Below are positions 1-7,102 of a stretch of 31,850 nucleotides of DNA, in pieces (the stretch's first letter is position 1; the number at the start of each line of letters is the position of its first letter). The translations under genes were made by a program, and so were the position numbers. The notes beneath the pieces were generated by a model. The model did no database searches. It worked only from the letters and a program-made list of their open reading frames with translations, and was not told where the DNA came from. Where the stretch lies: positions 1-31,850 of the forward strand of contig DATLGD010000018.1 in the NCBI GenBank assembly GCA_035540755.1, written 5' to 3'. Origin of the DNA: DATLGD01 sp035540755. GTDB lineage: Bacteria; Actinomycetota; Actinomycetes; Mycobacteriales; SCTD01.

Positions 1-24
1 CGCGCGCCAGTCTGCCAGCGCGCG
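1..24 (-). terminator. possible hairpin after the histidine kinase gene
   Basis: Seven bases at 1-7 are the reverse complement of 18-24, with a ten-base loop, 12 bases past the kinase stop codon. The window ends before any T-run could be seen, so a terminator role is only possible. In many actinobacteria pheS and pheT follow here, in which case this would be an intra-operon hairpin. Confidence 0.25.
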
Positions 25-36
25 GTCGAGCGGGGC

Positions 37-1107
37 CTACGCCTGCTCGTACGGCGGTCGGCCGGCCGGCAGGAGCACCCGGAACAGCGCTCCGCCGCCC
101 GGCGCGCGACCGACCTCGATGCTCCCGCCGTGGGCCTCGACGAGTCCCTTGACGATGTAGAGCCCGAGGCCGGTCCCGCCGCGCGTGCTGCCGCGCCAGA
201 AGCGGGTGAACACGCGCGCAGCGGTCTCCTCCGGGATGCCGCCGCCCTCGTCGCCGACAGTGATCTCGGCGCCGCCGTCCTCGCCCACCCTGGCCGGGCG
301 GAGGGTGACGGTGACGGTGCCGTCGCCGTGCCGGACGGCGTTCTCGAGCAGGTTGGCGACCACCTGCTGCAGCTTGTCCGGGTCGGCCCAGGTCTCGGGC
401 AGCCCGTCCTGCAGGTCGAGGACGAACCGGTCCTCGCCGTCGCCGGCCGCGACCCGCCCGGCCACCGCCTTGCGGACCGACTGCGGCAGGTCGACCACCT
501 GCTTGCGCATCTCCAGGCGCCCGGCGTCGATGCGGCTGACGTCCAGCAGCTCGGTGATCAGGCGCGTGACCCGGTCGGCGTCGGCGTTGACGGTCTGGAG
601 CATGAGCTTCTTGTGCTCGTCGTCGAAGCGGTCCCACTTGGCCAGCAGCGTCGCGGTGAAGCCCTTGACCGACGTCAGCGGCGAGCGCAGCTCGTGCGCG
701 ACGGTCGAGACGAGGTTGGCCCGGGACCGCTCGATGACGTCGCGCGCGTGCGTGTCGCGCAGGGAGACCACCAGCCGGACCAGGACGCGCGAGCTGTCGC
801 GCACGTAGCCCGCCGTCACGAGCAGGTCGCGGCCCGCGGCCGGACCGCCGGACAGCTGCAGCTGCCGCTCGGGCTGACGGGTGCGGGTGTCCAGCCCGCC
901 CCACGGGTCGGTGCACTGCCACCAGTCACGCCCCTGGTCGTCGACCAGCGGCAGGACCTCCCGCAGGTCGCGTCCGAGCGCAGCGTCGGCCGTGGTGCGC
1001 AGCAGGCGGGCCGCGGCCGGGTTGAGCAGCAGCACCGAGCCGCGTCCGTCGGCCACGACGACGCCGTCAGGCAGGTCGTCGTAGGCGGACTTGTCCGGCT
1101 CGGGCAC
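37..1107 (-). CDS. PAS-domain sensor histidine kinase, soluble
   Basis: A 356-residue two-component sensor kinase. A PAS-like domain occupies about residues 8-115. A HisKA dimerisation domain follows, with the phospho-acceptor histidine in VAHELRSP (His138). The C-terminal HATPase domain shows the N box (NLLENAVRH), the G1 box (GDEGGGIP) and the G2 box (GTGLGLYIV). No transmembrane segment or signal peptide is visible, so it should sense a cytoplasmic signal. The GTG start at 1107 has a GGGAG ribosome site four bases upstream. It lies 86 bases after the rRNA methyltransferase gene and in the same direction as the infC-rpmI-rplT genes. No response regulator gene is in the window, so its partner and signal are unknown. 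Confidence 0.9.
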   Translation of the reverse strand: MPEPDKSAYDDLPDGVVVADGRGSVLLLNPAAARLLRTTADAALGRDLREVLPLVDDQGRDWWQCTDPWGGLDTRTRQPERQLQLSGGPAAGRDLLVTAGYVRDSSRVLVRLVVSLRDTHARDVIERSRANLVSTVAHELRSPLTSVKGFTATLLAKWDRFDDEHKKLMLQTVNADADRVTRLITELLDVSRIDAGRLEMRKQVVDLPQSVRKAVAGRVAAGDGEDRFVLDLQDGLPETWADPDKLQQVVANLLENAVRHGDGTVTVTLRPARVGEDGGAEITVGDEGGGIPEETAARVFTRFWRGSTRGGTGLGLYIVKGLVEAHGGSIEVGRAPGGGALFRVLLPAGRPPYEQA

Positions 1108-1193
1108 AGGACTCCCTCATCAGCGGCGCGCGCGACCGGTGCGTGCACGTCCCAGAACGGCAGCACTGTACGACCGCAGCCGCACCCGAGGTG

Positions 1194-1991
1194 TCATCGG
1201 CGCTGCGCGCGCGCCGAGGCGTACAGGCACACCGCTGCCGCCGTCGCCAGGTTGAGCGACTCGGCCCGTCCGTGGACCGGCACCCGCACGGTGCGGTCCG
1301 CGACCCCGGCCGCGGCCTCGGACAGCCCGGCCGCCTCGTTGCCGAACAGCCACGCGGTGGGCCGGTGCAGCTCCCCGGCGTCGACGAGGTCGTCGAGGTC
1401 GTCGTCCCCGGCGCCGGTCGTGGCGAGCACCTGCAGGCCGCGTTCGCGCAGCGCCGCGACGGCGTCGGCGGCCGCGACGCCGGCGACGACGGGCAGGTGG
1501 AACAGGCTCCCGGCGCTGGCCCGCACGCACTTGCCGTTGTGCGGGTCGACCGACCCGTCGGTGAGCACGACGGCGTCGGCACCGGCCGCGTCCGCGGTGC
1601 GGAGGACCGTGCCGGCGTTGCCGGGGTCGGCGACCTGCTCGAGGACGGCGACCAGGCGCGGGGTGCCGGCGAGCGCGTCGCCGAGCGGCACGTCGAGCAG
1701 CGTGGCGACGCCCACCACGCCCTGCGGCGTGACGGTGTCGGCGAGGGCGGCCATGACCTTCGGCGCGACGTGCACGACCGGGGTACCGACCCCGCGTGCC
1801 GCCGCCTCGAGATCGGGCTGGCGTCCGGGCTCGGCGAACAGCTCGAGCAGGTGGCCGCCGGCCAGCGCCTCGCGCACGGCCTGCGGGCCCTCGACGACGA
1901 ACCGGCGCTCGGCCGCACGGGCCGAGCGCCGGTCGAGGCGTCGTACTGCCAGGACCCGGGGGGAGCGGGTCGAGGTGAGGACCTCAGGCAG
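1194..1991 (-). CDS. TrmH/SpoU-family RNA 2'-O-ribose methyltransferase
   Basis: SPOUT-class enzyme that moves a methyl group from S-adenosylmethionine to a ribose 2'-OH, probably in 23S rRNA; the exact target cannot be read from sequence. The N-terminal part (FVVEGPQAVREAL) matches the SpoU substrate-binding domain. The C-terminal catalytic domain has the three SpoU motifs: DPGNAGTVLRTADAAG, LFGNEAAGLS and VPVHGRAESLNLATA. The start is unusual. No ATG, GTG or TTG lies in frame between an ATG at 2132, deep inside rplT, and a GTG about 35 codons into the conserved domain. The best start is CTG at 1991-1989, overlapping the rplT stop by eight bases and giving MPEVLTSTRSPRV, close to the family's usual N-terminus. 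Length is then 265 residues, normal for the family. Confidence 0.88.
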   Translation of the reverse strand: MPEVLTSTRSPRVLAVRRLDRRSARAAERRFVVEGPQAVREALAGGHLLELFAEPGRQPDLEAAARGVGTPVVHVAPKVMAALADTVTPQGVVGVATLLDVPLGDALAGTPRLVAVLEQVADPGNAGTVLRTADAAGADAVVLTDGSVDPHNGKCVRASAGSLFHLPVVAGVAAADAVAALRERGLQVLATTGAGDDDLDDLVDAGELHRPTAWLFGNEAAGLSEAAAGVADRTVRVPVHGRAESLNLATAAAVCLYASARAQRR

Positions 1992-2391
1992 CGGAGCTGT
2001 CCGCCTTCGGCTCGCTGGCTGCTGACCCGTCGGCGGCCGGCAGCGCCGCGCGGGCCTGCTCGACGAGCGCGGTGAACGTCGCCGGCTCGTGCACGGCCAG
2101 CTCGGCCAGGATCTTGCGGTCGACCTCGACACCGGCCAGCTTCAGGCCCTGCATGAACCGGTTGTAGGTCATGTCGTTCTGCCGCGCCGCAGCGTTGATG
2201 CGCGTGATCCAGAGCGTACGGAAGTCGCCCTTGCGCTTCTTGCGGTCGCGGTAGGAGTAGGTGGCCGAGTGGAGCAGCTGCTCCTTGGCCTTGCGGTACA
2301 GCCGGCTGCGCTGACCGCGGTACCCGCTGGCCTGCTCGAGGACTTCCCGGCGCTTCTTGTGGGCGTTGACCGCCCTCTTGACGCGTGCCAC
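1984..2391 (-). CDS. rplT: 50S ribosomal protein L20
   Basis: L20 binds 23S rRNA early in large-subunit assembly. The 135-residue product starts MARVKRAVNAHKKRREVLEQ and keeps the basic helix (YRGQRSRLYRKAKEQ) and the globular part (LWITRINAAARQNDMTYNRF) typical of L20. It carries an acidic, Ala/Ser-rich tail of about 15 residues beyond the usual end. The GTG start at 2391 lies 31 bases after rpmI. In Firmicutes L20 represses its own operon by binding the leader mRNA; nothing here shows directly that this happens in this organism. Confidence 0.98.
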   Translation of the reverse strand: MARVKRAVNAHKKRREVLEQASGYRGQRSRLYRKAKEQLLHSATYSYRDRKKRKGDFRTLWITRINAAARQNDMTYNRFMQGLKLAGVEVDRKILAELAVHEPATFTALVEQARAALPAADGSAASEPKADSSAA

Positions 2392-2422
2392 GTGGATCTA
2401 CCTGTCTGTTGTCGGGGGCGGC

Positions 2423-2617
2423 TCAGCGGCCGAGGAGCTTCTTCACGGTCGGGACGTCGGCCGGGCTGACCTCGGTCGTGCCGGTCAGGCGGCGGGTGAG
2501 CTTGCTCGACTTGCGCTCGAGCAGGTGCCGCTTGCCGGCCTTCTCACGCAGCAGCTTGCCGCTGCCGGTGACCTTGAAGCGCTTCTTGGCGCCGCTGTGC
2601 GTCTTCTGCTTGGGCAT
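2423..2617 (-). CDS. rpmI: 50S ribosomal protein L35
   Basis: A 64-residue, strongly basic protein starting MPKQKTHSGAKKRFKVTGSGK, the signature of bacterial L35. It ends TVKKLLGR, as is typical. It sits between infC and rplT, the standard order of this translation operon, 94 bases after the infC stop. Start is ATG at 2617. Confidence 0.98.
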   Translation of the reverse strand: MPKQKTHSGAKKRFKVTGSGKLLREKAGKRHLLERKSSKLTRRLTGTTEVSPADVPTVKKLLGR

Positions 2618-2711
2618 GTCGCCGTCGTCCTTCTGTGCGGGCTGTGCGTGCAGGGCGGTGGTCCCGCCCGGGGGCGGTCGTGCGGGGGCCGGCGGTCGCT
2701 CCGACCGGACC

Positions 2712-3311
2712 TCAGGAAGCCGGTCCGGCAGGGGCCGGAGCGCTGGGCTCGGCGTCGCTGTCGGCGTCGGCCTTGCTGGCCGCCTTCTTCAGGTCCGCCG
2801 CGTTCTTGTGCGGAGCCAGGACCATGATCATGTTGCGCCCGTCCTGCTTGGGGGCCGACTCGACCGCGCCGAGGTCCTTGACGTCCTCGGCCAGGCGCTG
2901 GAGCAGGCGGTAGCCCAGCTCGGGCCGCGACTGCTCGCGACCGCGGAACATGATCGTGATCTTGACCTTGTCGCCCTGCTTGAGGAAGCGGACCACGTGG
3001 CCCTTCTTCGTCGCGTAGTCGTGCGGGTCGATCTTGGGGCGGAGCTTCATCTCCTTGATGACGGTGAGCACCTGGTTCTTGCGGCTCTCACGCGCCTTCT
3101 GAGCGGCCTCGTACTTGAACTTGCCGTAGTCCATGAGCTTGGCCACCGGCGGCCGGGCCATCGGAGCGACTTCGACGAGGTCGAGGTCGTTCTCCTGGGC
3201 CAGCCGGATGGCCTCACCGATGGCGACGATGCCGACCTGCTCGCCGTTCGGACCGACCAGCCGTACCTCGGGGACACGGATCCGGTCGTTGATGCGGGGC
3301 TCAGCGCTGAT
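2712..3311 (-). CDS. infC: translation initiation factor IF-3
   Basis: IF-3 binds the 30S subunit, keeps it apart from 50S and checks the start codon and initiator tRNA. The N-domain begins ISAEPRINDRIRVPEVRLVG, followed by the linker and C-domain with the signature FRGREQSRPELGYRLL. Length from the chosen start is 199 residues. I chose ATC at 3311-3309 because a perfect GGAGG lies four bases before it and the conserved family sequence starts exactly there. The in-frame ATG at 3392 and a GTG at 3380 would add 27 or 23 unrelated residues and have no good ribosome site. A rare start is known for infC in other bacteria (AUU in E. coli), where IF-3 represses its own translation. The tail is rich in Ala, Asp and Ser, as in many actinobacterial IF-3 proteins. 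Confidence 0.95.
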   Translation of the reverse strand: MSAEPRINDRIRVPEVRLVGPNGEQVGIVAIGEAIRLAQENDLDLVEVAPMARPPVAKLMDYGKFKYEAAQKARESRKNQVLTVIKEMKLRPKIDPHDYATKKGHVVRFLKQGDKVKITIMFRGREQSRPELGYRLLQRLAEDVKDLGAVESAPKQDGRNMIMVLAPHKNAADLKKAASKADADSDAEPSAPAPAGPAS

Positions 3312-3598
3312 GGGGCCTCCAGATGACGCTGACGACAGTGGACGGCGTCCCGGCCCACGAGAAAGGGCCCCGCGCACGCGCAGGGCCCACATCCCCGCCG
3401 GAGCGGGGCGGTTCGTCCGGGCGCCCCTCGAGCAGGGCGGGACGTTCCGACCGGACCCGGCCGCGGTGCTCCCCTCGCGGGGTGCGTGCAGCACGGGTGG
3501 GAGGTGGGGCCTCCGCTTGCTCGGCGCCCTGCCCGTCGCTCGCCCCAGGAGGGCGGGTGGCGGACCGGGAGCCGGGTCGCTCTGCCAGGCTAGCAGGC
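3312..3598. promoter_or_regulatory. divergent control region between infC and the DUF1844 gene
   Basis: This 287-base region separates the infC start (minus strand) from the DUF1844 start (plus strand), so promoters for both should lie in or near it. It holds the two infC leader hairpins at 3365-3408. A TAGCCT hexamer on the minus strand at 3592-3587 could be a -10 box for infC, but no convincing -35 accompanies it. If used, the infC leader would be about 270 bases. I see no credible gene inside. Confidence 0.4.
3365..3388 (-). promoter_or_regulatory. infC leader hairpin, attenuator-like
   Basis: On the minus strand GGGCCCTGCGC pairs fully (one G-U) with GCGCGGGGCCC around a two-base loop, and is followed at once by TTTCTC. 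That looks like an intrinsic terminator or attenuator placed 53 bases before the infC start codon. A second hairpin (3393-3408, six pairs, TCCG loop) lies four bases upstream of it. Shape is seen directly; the regulatory role is inferred. Confidence 0.5.
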
Positions 3599-3988
3599 GT
3601 GAGCAGCCCCGGACCAGATCCCGCCGACCCCGACGCCCCCGCCGTTCCCGCCTCCCGCGCCGGCACCGCCGAGCGCGACCTCGCCGACGTCCCGGCCGCC
3701 GAGGTGATCTCGGCCGTGGCGGTGCACCTGATGAGCGCGGCGGCGGTGAAGACCGGTCTCGGCGAGGAGGGCGATGCGAGCAAGGACCTCGACGAGGCGC
3801 GCAAACTCATCACGGCGCTCGCCGGGCTCGTCACCGCCGCGCGGCCGGACCTCGGGGTGCACGCGGCTCCCCTGCGCGACGGCCTGCAGGCGCTGCAGCG
3901 CGCCTTCCGGGAGGCCTCCCCCGAGCCGGACGAGCTCGGGGAGGGGCCCGGGGAGAAGCTCACCGGACCGGTGCGGCCCGCACGCTGA
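3599..3988 (+). CDS. DUF1844 family protein
   Basis: A 129-residue protein of a small actinobacterial family of unknown function, usually found next to infC as here. The N-terminal 35 residues are Pro/Ala/Asp-rich and look disordered. The conserved part runs from DVPAAEVISAVAVHLMSAAAVKTGLGE through DEARKLITALAGLV, and reads as a helical domain. There is no signal peptide and no catalytic motif that I recognise. I chose GTG at 3599 because family-like sequence begins shortly after it; the open frame continues upstream to 3323 but that part is low-complexity and opposes the infC leader. It converges with the SseB-like gene, with 13 bases between stops. Confidence 0.8.
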   Translation: MSSPGPDPADPDAPAVPASRAGTAERDLADVPAAEVISAVAVHLMSAAAVKTGLGEEGDASKDLDEARKLITALAGLVTAARPDLGVHAAPLRDGLQALQRAFREASPEPDELGEGPGEKLTGPVRPAR

Positions 3989-4001
3989 GAGACCTGCCGC
4001 G

Positions 4002-4775
4002 TCAGCGGCGCCGGAACAGCCCGCGCCGGCGGGCGGGCGGCAGCGGCACCACCACCCCCGGCCCGGCCGCGGGCACGGCGGCGAGGTCGAGTCCCGCGCT
4101 CGGCAGGACGTCGCCGAGCCGCCGGGCCACCCGGTCGGCCAGCCCGGCCAGCTCGGCGGGCGTCGGGGAGCCGGCCGGCACGACCCCGAGCACCGGGCCG
4201 TCCGGTCCGTCGAGCAGCCGAGCCGCCCGCACCGGCTCGTCGGCGAGGGCACCGGTGAGCGCCCGCAGCAGCTGGTCGTCCGGAGGCTCCGCCGGTGCGG
4301 ACAGGGTCGCCCTCGTGCGGTGGGTGCTCACCGTGCTGCCGGGCACGGGCACCCCGCCGTCGGCCAGCGTCGCCAGCTCGGCGGCGTCGACGACGAAGGC
4401 GGCGGTGCCGGGGTCGAGCAGCAGGGCGCTCGCGGCGTCGTCGCGCGCGGTGGCGCAGGCGAGCCGACCGGGGACCGGCACGGGCCGCGCCTCGTCCCGC
4501 CAGCGCTGCACCGCGTGCCCGTCGGTGAACACCGGCAGGGCGCGGGCGCCGTCGGTCCGCTGCACCGACAGCAGCGCCATGTCCGCCTCGCGCTCGGCGA
4601 CCAGGCCGGTCGTCGCCGACTCCGCCGTGCTGACCGCCCTCGCCGCCAGGGCGAGGAACACCCGGGCGTCGACCAGGGCGGCGAGCACCTCCGCGCGGAG
4701 CGCGGGGTCCGGTGCCGCAGTCCACCGGTGCAGGGCGTCGGTCAGCCGCGGGTCGGGCGAGCCGTCGTCGCTCAC
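4002..4775 (-). CDS. SseB-family protein
   Basis: A 257-residue protein whose middle part (ALPVFTDGHAVQRWRDEARPVPVPG, then a run ending in VVDAAELATLADGG) matches the SseB N-terminal domain. Biochemical function is not established; SseB was named for enhanced serine sensitivity in E. coli. No signal peptide or membrane segment is seen. It ends in a basic tail, RRRGLFRRR. The GTG start at 4775 overlaps the stop of the preceding PH-domain gene (GTGA), so the two are probably co-translated. It is the last gene of the stretch running down from ribD. Confidence 0.82.
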   Translation of the reverse strand: MSDDGSPDPRLTDALHRWTAAPDPALRAEVLAALVDARVFLALAARAVSTAESATTGLVAEREADMALLSVQRTDGARALPVFTDGHAVQRWRDEARPVPVPGRLACATARDDAASALLLDPGTAAFVVDAAELATLADGGVPVPGSTVSTHRTRATLSAPAEPPDDQLLRALTGALADEPVRAARLLDGPDGPVLGVVPAGSPTPAELAGLADRVARRLGDVLPSAGLDLAAVPAAGPGVVVPLPPARRRGLFRRR

Positions 4776-5212
4776 GGGCGTTGCCGCGACTCGGCGAGCA
4801 GCGCCCGCAGCGCCCGTACCGCCTCCTGGGCACGCACGCCGTCGTTGGCCTGGACGGCGAGCAGTGCCACCGTCTCGTCGTCCTGGAGCTCGAGGCTCGC
4901 CCACGACGCGCCGTCGGGGAACCGCACCTCGCGCACGACTCCCCACGGGAAGCCCTTGTCGCCCAGTACGTTGCGCACCCGCACGCCGTCGGCACCGGCG
5001 ACGACCCGGGCACGGGTGAGCAGCAGGGCGCAGCCGCCGAGGAGGGCACCGAGACCGGTCATCGCCACGGCGTCCACCAGACCGAACTGGAGCTCGCCCT
5101 CGGACCGGGTGAGGGCGAACCCGACCAGGCCGAAGACGCCGGTGAGCGTCAGGGCCATCGCCCAGGCCATCCACGCGAGGCGGCGCGGACGGACGACCAG
5201 CGGCGGGCTCAT
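4772..5212 (-). CDS. membrane PH-domain protein
   Basis: A 146-residue protein with two predicted membrane helices (about residues 12-33 and 46-66) followed by a small beta-rich bacterial PH-like domain (VVAGADGVRVRNVLG, FPWGVVREVRFPDG, then SLELQDDETVALLAV) and a C-terminal helix. Bacterial PH domains of this type occur in many short actinobacterial membrane proteins without known function. The ATG at 5212 overlaps the transporter stop (ATGA), and its own stop overlaps the SseB-family start (GTGA). That tight coupling suggests the three products are needed together, but I cannot name the process. Confidence 0.8.
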   Translation of the reverse strand: MSPPLVVRPRRLAWMAWAMALTLTGVFGLVGFALTRSEGELQFGLVDAVAMTGLGALLGGCALLLTRARVVAGADGVRVRNVLGDKGFPWGVVREVRFPDGASWASLELQDDETVALLAVQANDGVRAQEAVRALRALLAESRQRP

Positions 5213-6195
5213 GCGCGGCGCACCCCCAGCCCGCTGATGCCGACGGCGACCAGGGTGAGCGCCGCACCGAGGAGGGTCGCGGCCGCGACAGGGCGACCGG
5301 TGGCCGGGAGCAGGAGGTCAAGCACGAGCGCGCCGACGAGCTGTCCGGCGATGACGGCGAGACCGAGCCGCAGGACGCCGACCCGCCGCACGACCACGGC
5401 CGCGACCGCGACGAAGCCCGCGCCGATGGGGCCGCCGAGGTACAGGTACCAGCGCTCGGGGCCGGGCCAATTCCCCGCCGGGAGCCCGCGTGCGGCGGCC
5501 GCCAGGGCGAACCCGAGCCCGAGCGCCGCCGTGCCGACCACGAAGTTGACGAGGGTGGCCACCGCGGCGTCACCGGTGGTGCGCCGGACCCGTCCGTTCA
5601 GCGCCTGCTGCACCGCGATGAGGAACCCGGCGATCACGACGAGGACGAGCAGCACGGGGTCCGCATCCCGCGCGTCGCGGCCGAGCGAGCCCAGCGCCAC
5701 GGCGACGAAGCACAGGACCGCGCCGGCCACCCGCGGCAGGGTCAGCAGGTGCGAGCCGCCCGGGACCAGACCGACGCGGTCGACCACGAGGCCTCCGGTG
5801 GTCTGCCCGGCGACCAGCCCGACCGTGAGCAGGGCGACCCCGATCTGCGGGGTGGCCGCGGCGCCGACCGCGACCAGCGTCGCGCCGCCCAGCCCGCCGA
5901 GCCGGCACCACCAGGGGACGTCGCGGACCGCTGCGAGAGCGCGTCGCGCCGCCGGGCGGGCGAGCACGACGAGCACGACGGCGACCAGGCCGGTCGTGAA
6001 CGAGACGAGGGCGGCGAGCAGCGCGTCCTGCAGGTCGACGCCGAGCTGGCCGTTGATCCGCTGCTGCGCCGCCACCAGCGCTCCGGACACGCCGGCGGCG
6101 CCGAGAGCCAGCGTCGTGCCGGGCGAGAGCGGCACGGGCACGGGCCGGGGTGCCGGCCGCGTGCCCACCCCCGTGCCGTGCAGCGGGCTGGTCAT
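5209..6195 (-). CDS. DMT-superfamily transporter, tandem YdcZ (DUF606) type
   Basis: A 328-residue integral membrane protein with about ten hydrophobic segments. It is an internal duplication. The first half has AAQQRINGQLG followed by ALLAALVSFTTG, and the second has AVQQALNGRVR followed by AVATLVNFVVG. Each half corresponds to one YdcZ/DUF606 unit, a five-helix member of the drug/metabolite transporter superfamily. YdcZ proteins are often about 150 residues, so this one combines two units that elsewhere can be separate proteins. The substrate is unknown. Its start lies five bases after the hisG stop, so it is probably cotranscribed with histidine and riboflavin genes. The first 24 residues are Pro/Arg-rich and probably cytoplasmic. 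Confidence 0.87.
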   Translation of the reverse strand: MTSPLHGTGVGTRPAPRPVPVPLSPGTTLALGAAGVSGALVAAQQRINGQLGVDLQDALLAALVSFTTGLVAVVLVVLARPAARRALAAVRDVPWWCRLGGLGGATLVAVGAAATPQIGVALLTVGLVAGQTTGGLVVDRVGLVPGGSHLLTLPRVAGAVLCFVAVALGSLGRDARDADPVLLVLVVIAGFLIAVQQALNGRVRRTTGDAAVATLVNFVVGTAALGLGFALAAAARGLPAGNWPGPERWYLYLGGPIGAGFVAVAAVVVRRVGVLRLGLAVIAGQLVGALVLDLLLPATGRPVAAATLLGAALTLVAVGISGLGVRRA

Positions 6196-6200
6196 CGGCG

Positions 6201-7076
6201 CTACTCGACGATCTTGGAGATGGGCAGCTCGAGGATGTCGCGGGCGCCGGCCGCCTTGAGCGACGGGATGAGGCGGTTCACTCCCTGCTTCGGCACGACC
6301 GTCTCGAGCGCGCGGACGTCGTCGGCCGCCGTCGACATCACCGTCGGCGCGCTCATCGCCGGGAGCACGGCGAGCACGGCCTCCAGCTGGGCGGTCGGGA
6401 CGTTGAGCTTGAGCAGCACCTTGCCCTGCGCCCGCAGCGCGCCCTGCAGCAGGACGACGAGGTCCTCCATCGCCGCCCGCTTCTCCGGGTCCTCGAACGC
6501 CTCGCGGTTGGCGAGCAGCTCGGTGCGGCTGGTCAGCAGCGTGGCGATGATCTTCAGGCCGGCCTTGCGCAGGCTCGAGCCGGTCTCGGTGAGGTCGACG
6601 ATCGCGTCGACGATGTCCGGGATCTTGGCCTCGGTGGCGCCGTGGCTGGTGAAGACCTTCGCCTTCACGCCGTGCTCCTCGAGGTAGCGCCGGGTCAGCT
6701 CCGGCATCTCGGTGGAGATCCGGACGCCGTCGGGCAGGTCGGCCGCCGACTCCCAGGGGGACTCCTTCGGGACGGCGAGCACCACCTGGACGGTGCGCTC
6801 ACCGGCCCGGCCGCCACCGATCTCGCCCAGGCTGACGACGTCCGCACCCGTCTCGGCGACCCAGTCCCGCCCGCTGATGCCCAGGTCGAAGATGCCCTGC
6901 TCGACGTAGGTCGGGATCTCCTGCGGCCGCAGGAAGCGGACCTTGTCGATGCGGGGGTCGTCGATGCGGGCGTGGTAGTCGCGGTCGGAGCCGCGCAGGA
7001 CGCGCAGGTCGGCGGCGCCGAACAGGTCGAGCACCTGCTTCTCGAGGCTGCCCTTGGGCAGGACGACGGCGAGCAC
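6201..7076 (-). CDS. hisG: ATP phosphoribosyltransferase, long form
   Basis: First enzyme of histidine synthesis: joins ATP and PRPP to give phosphoribosyl-ATP. The 291-residue product starts with the usual LPKGSLEKQ and keeps RPQEIPTYVEQGIFDLGISGRDW. The PRPP-binding region is near DAIVDLTETGSSLRKAGLKII. A C-terminal regulatory domain of about 80 residues (LKLNVPTAQLEAVLAVLPAMSAPTV) marks the long, hexameric, histidine-inhibited form. The GTG start at 7076 has AAAGG eight bases upstream. It begins 26 bases after ribH. In many actinobacteria hisE lies just before hisG; here that slot is empty and hisE is not in the window. Confidence 0.96.
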   Translation of the reverse strand: MLAVVLPKGSLEKQVLDLFGAADLRVLRGSDRDYHARIDDPRIDKVRFLRPQEIPTYVEQGIFDLGISGRDWVAETGADVVSLGEIGGGRAGERTVQVVLAVPKESPWESAADLPDGVRISTEMPELTRRYLEEHGVKAKVFTSHGATEAKIPDIVDAIVDLTETGSSLRKAGLKIIATLLTSRTELLANREAFEDPEKRAAMEDLVVLLQGALRAQGKVLLKLNVPTAQLEAVLAVLPAMSAPTVMSTAADDVRALETVVPKQGVNRLIPSLKAAGARDILELPISKIVE

Positions 7077-7102
7077 GGCAGAAGCCTTTCGTTGCAGGGG
7101 TT

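Noticed and set aside
1108..1193. TACAGT hexamer on the minus strand as a promoter for the histidine kinase
   Set aside because: No -35 box at acceptable spacing; the gap is short and cotranscription from trmH is as likely.
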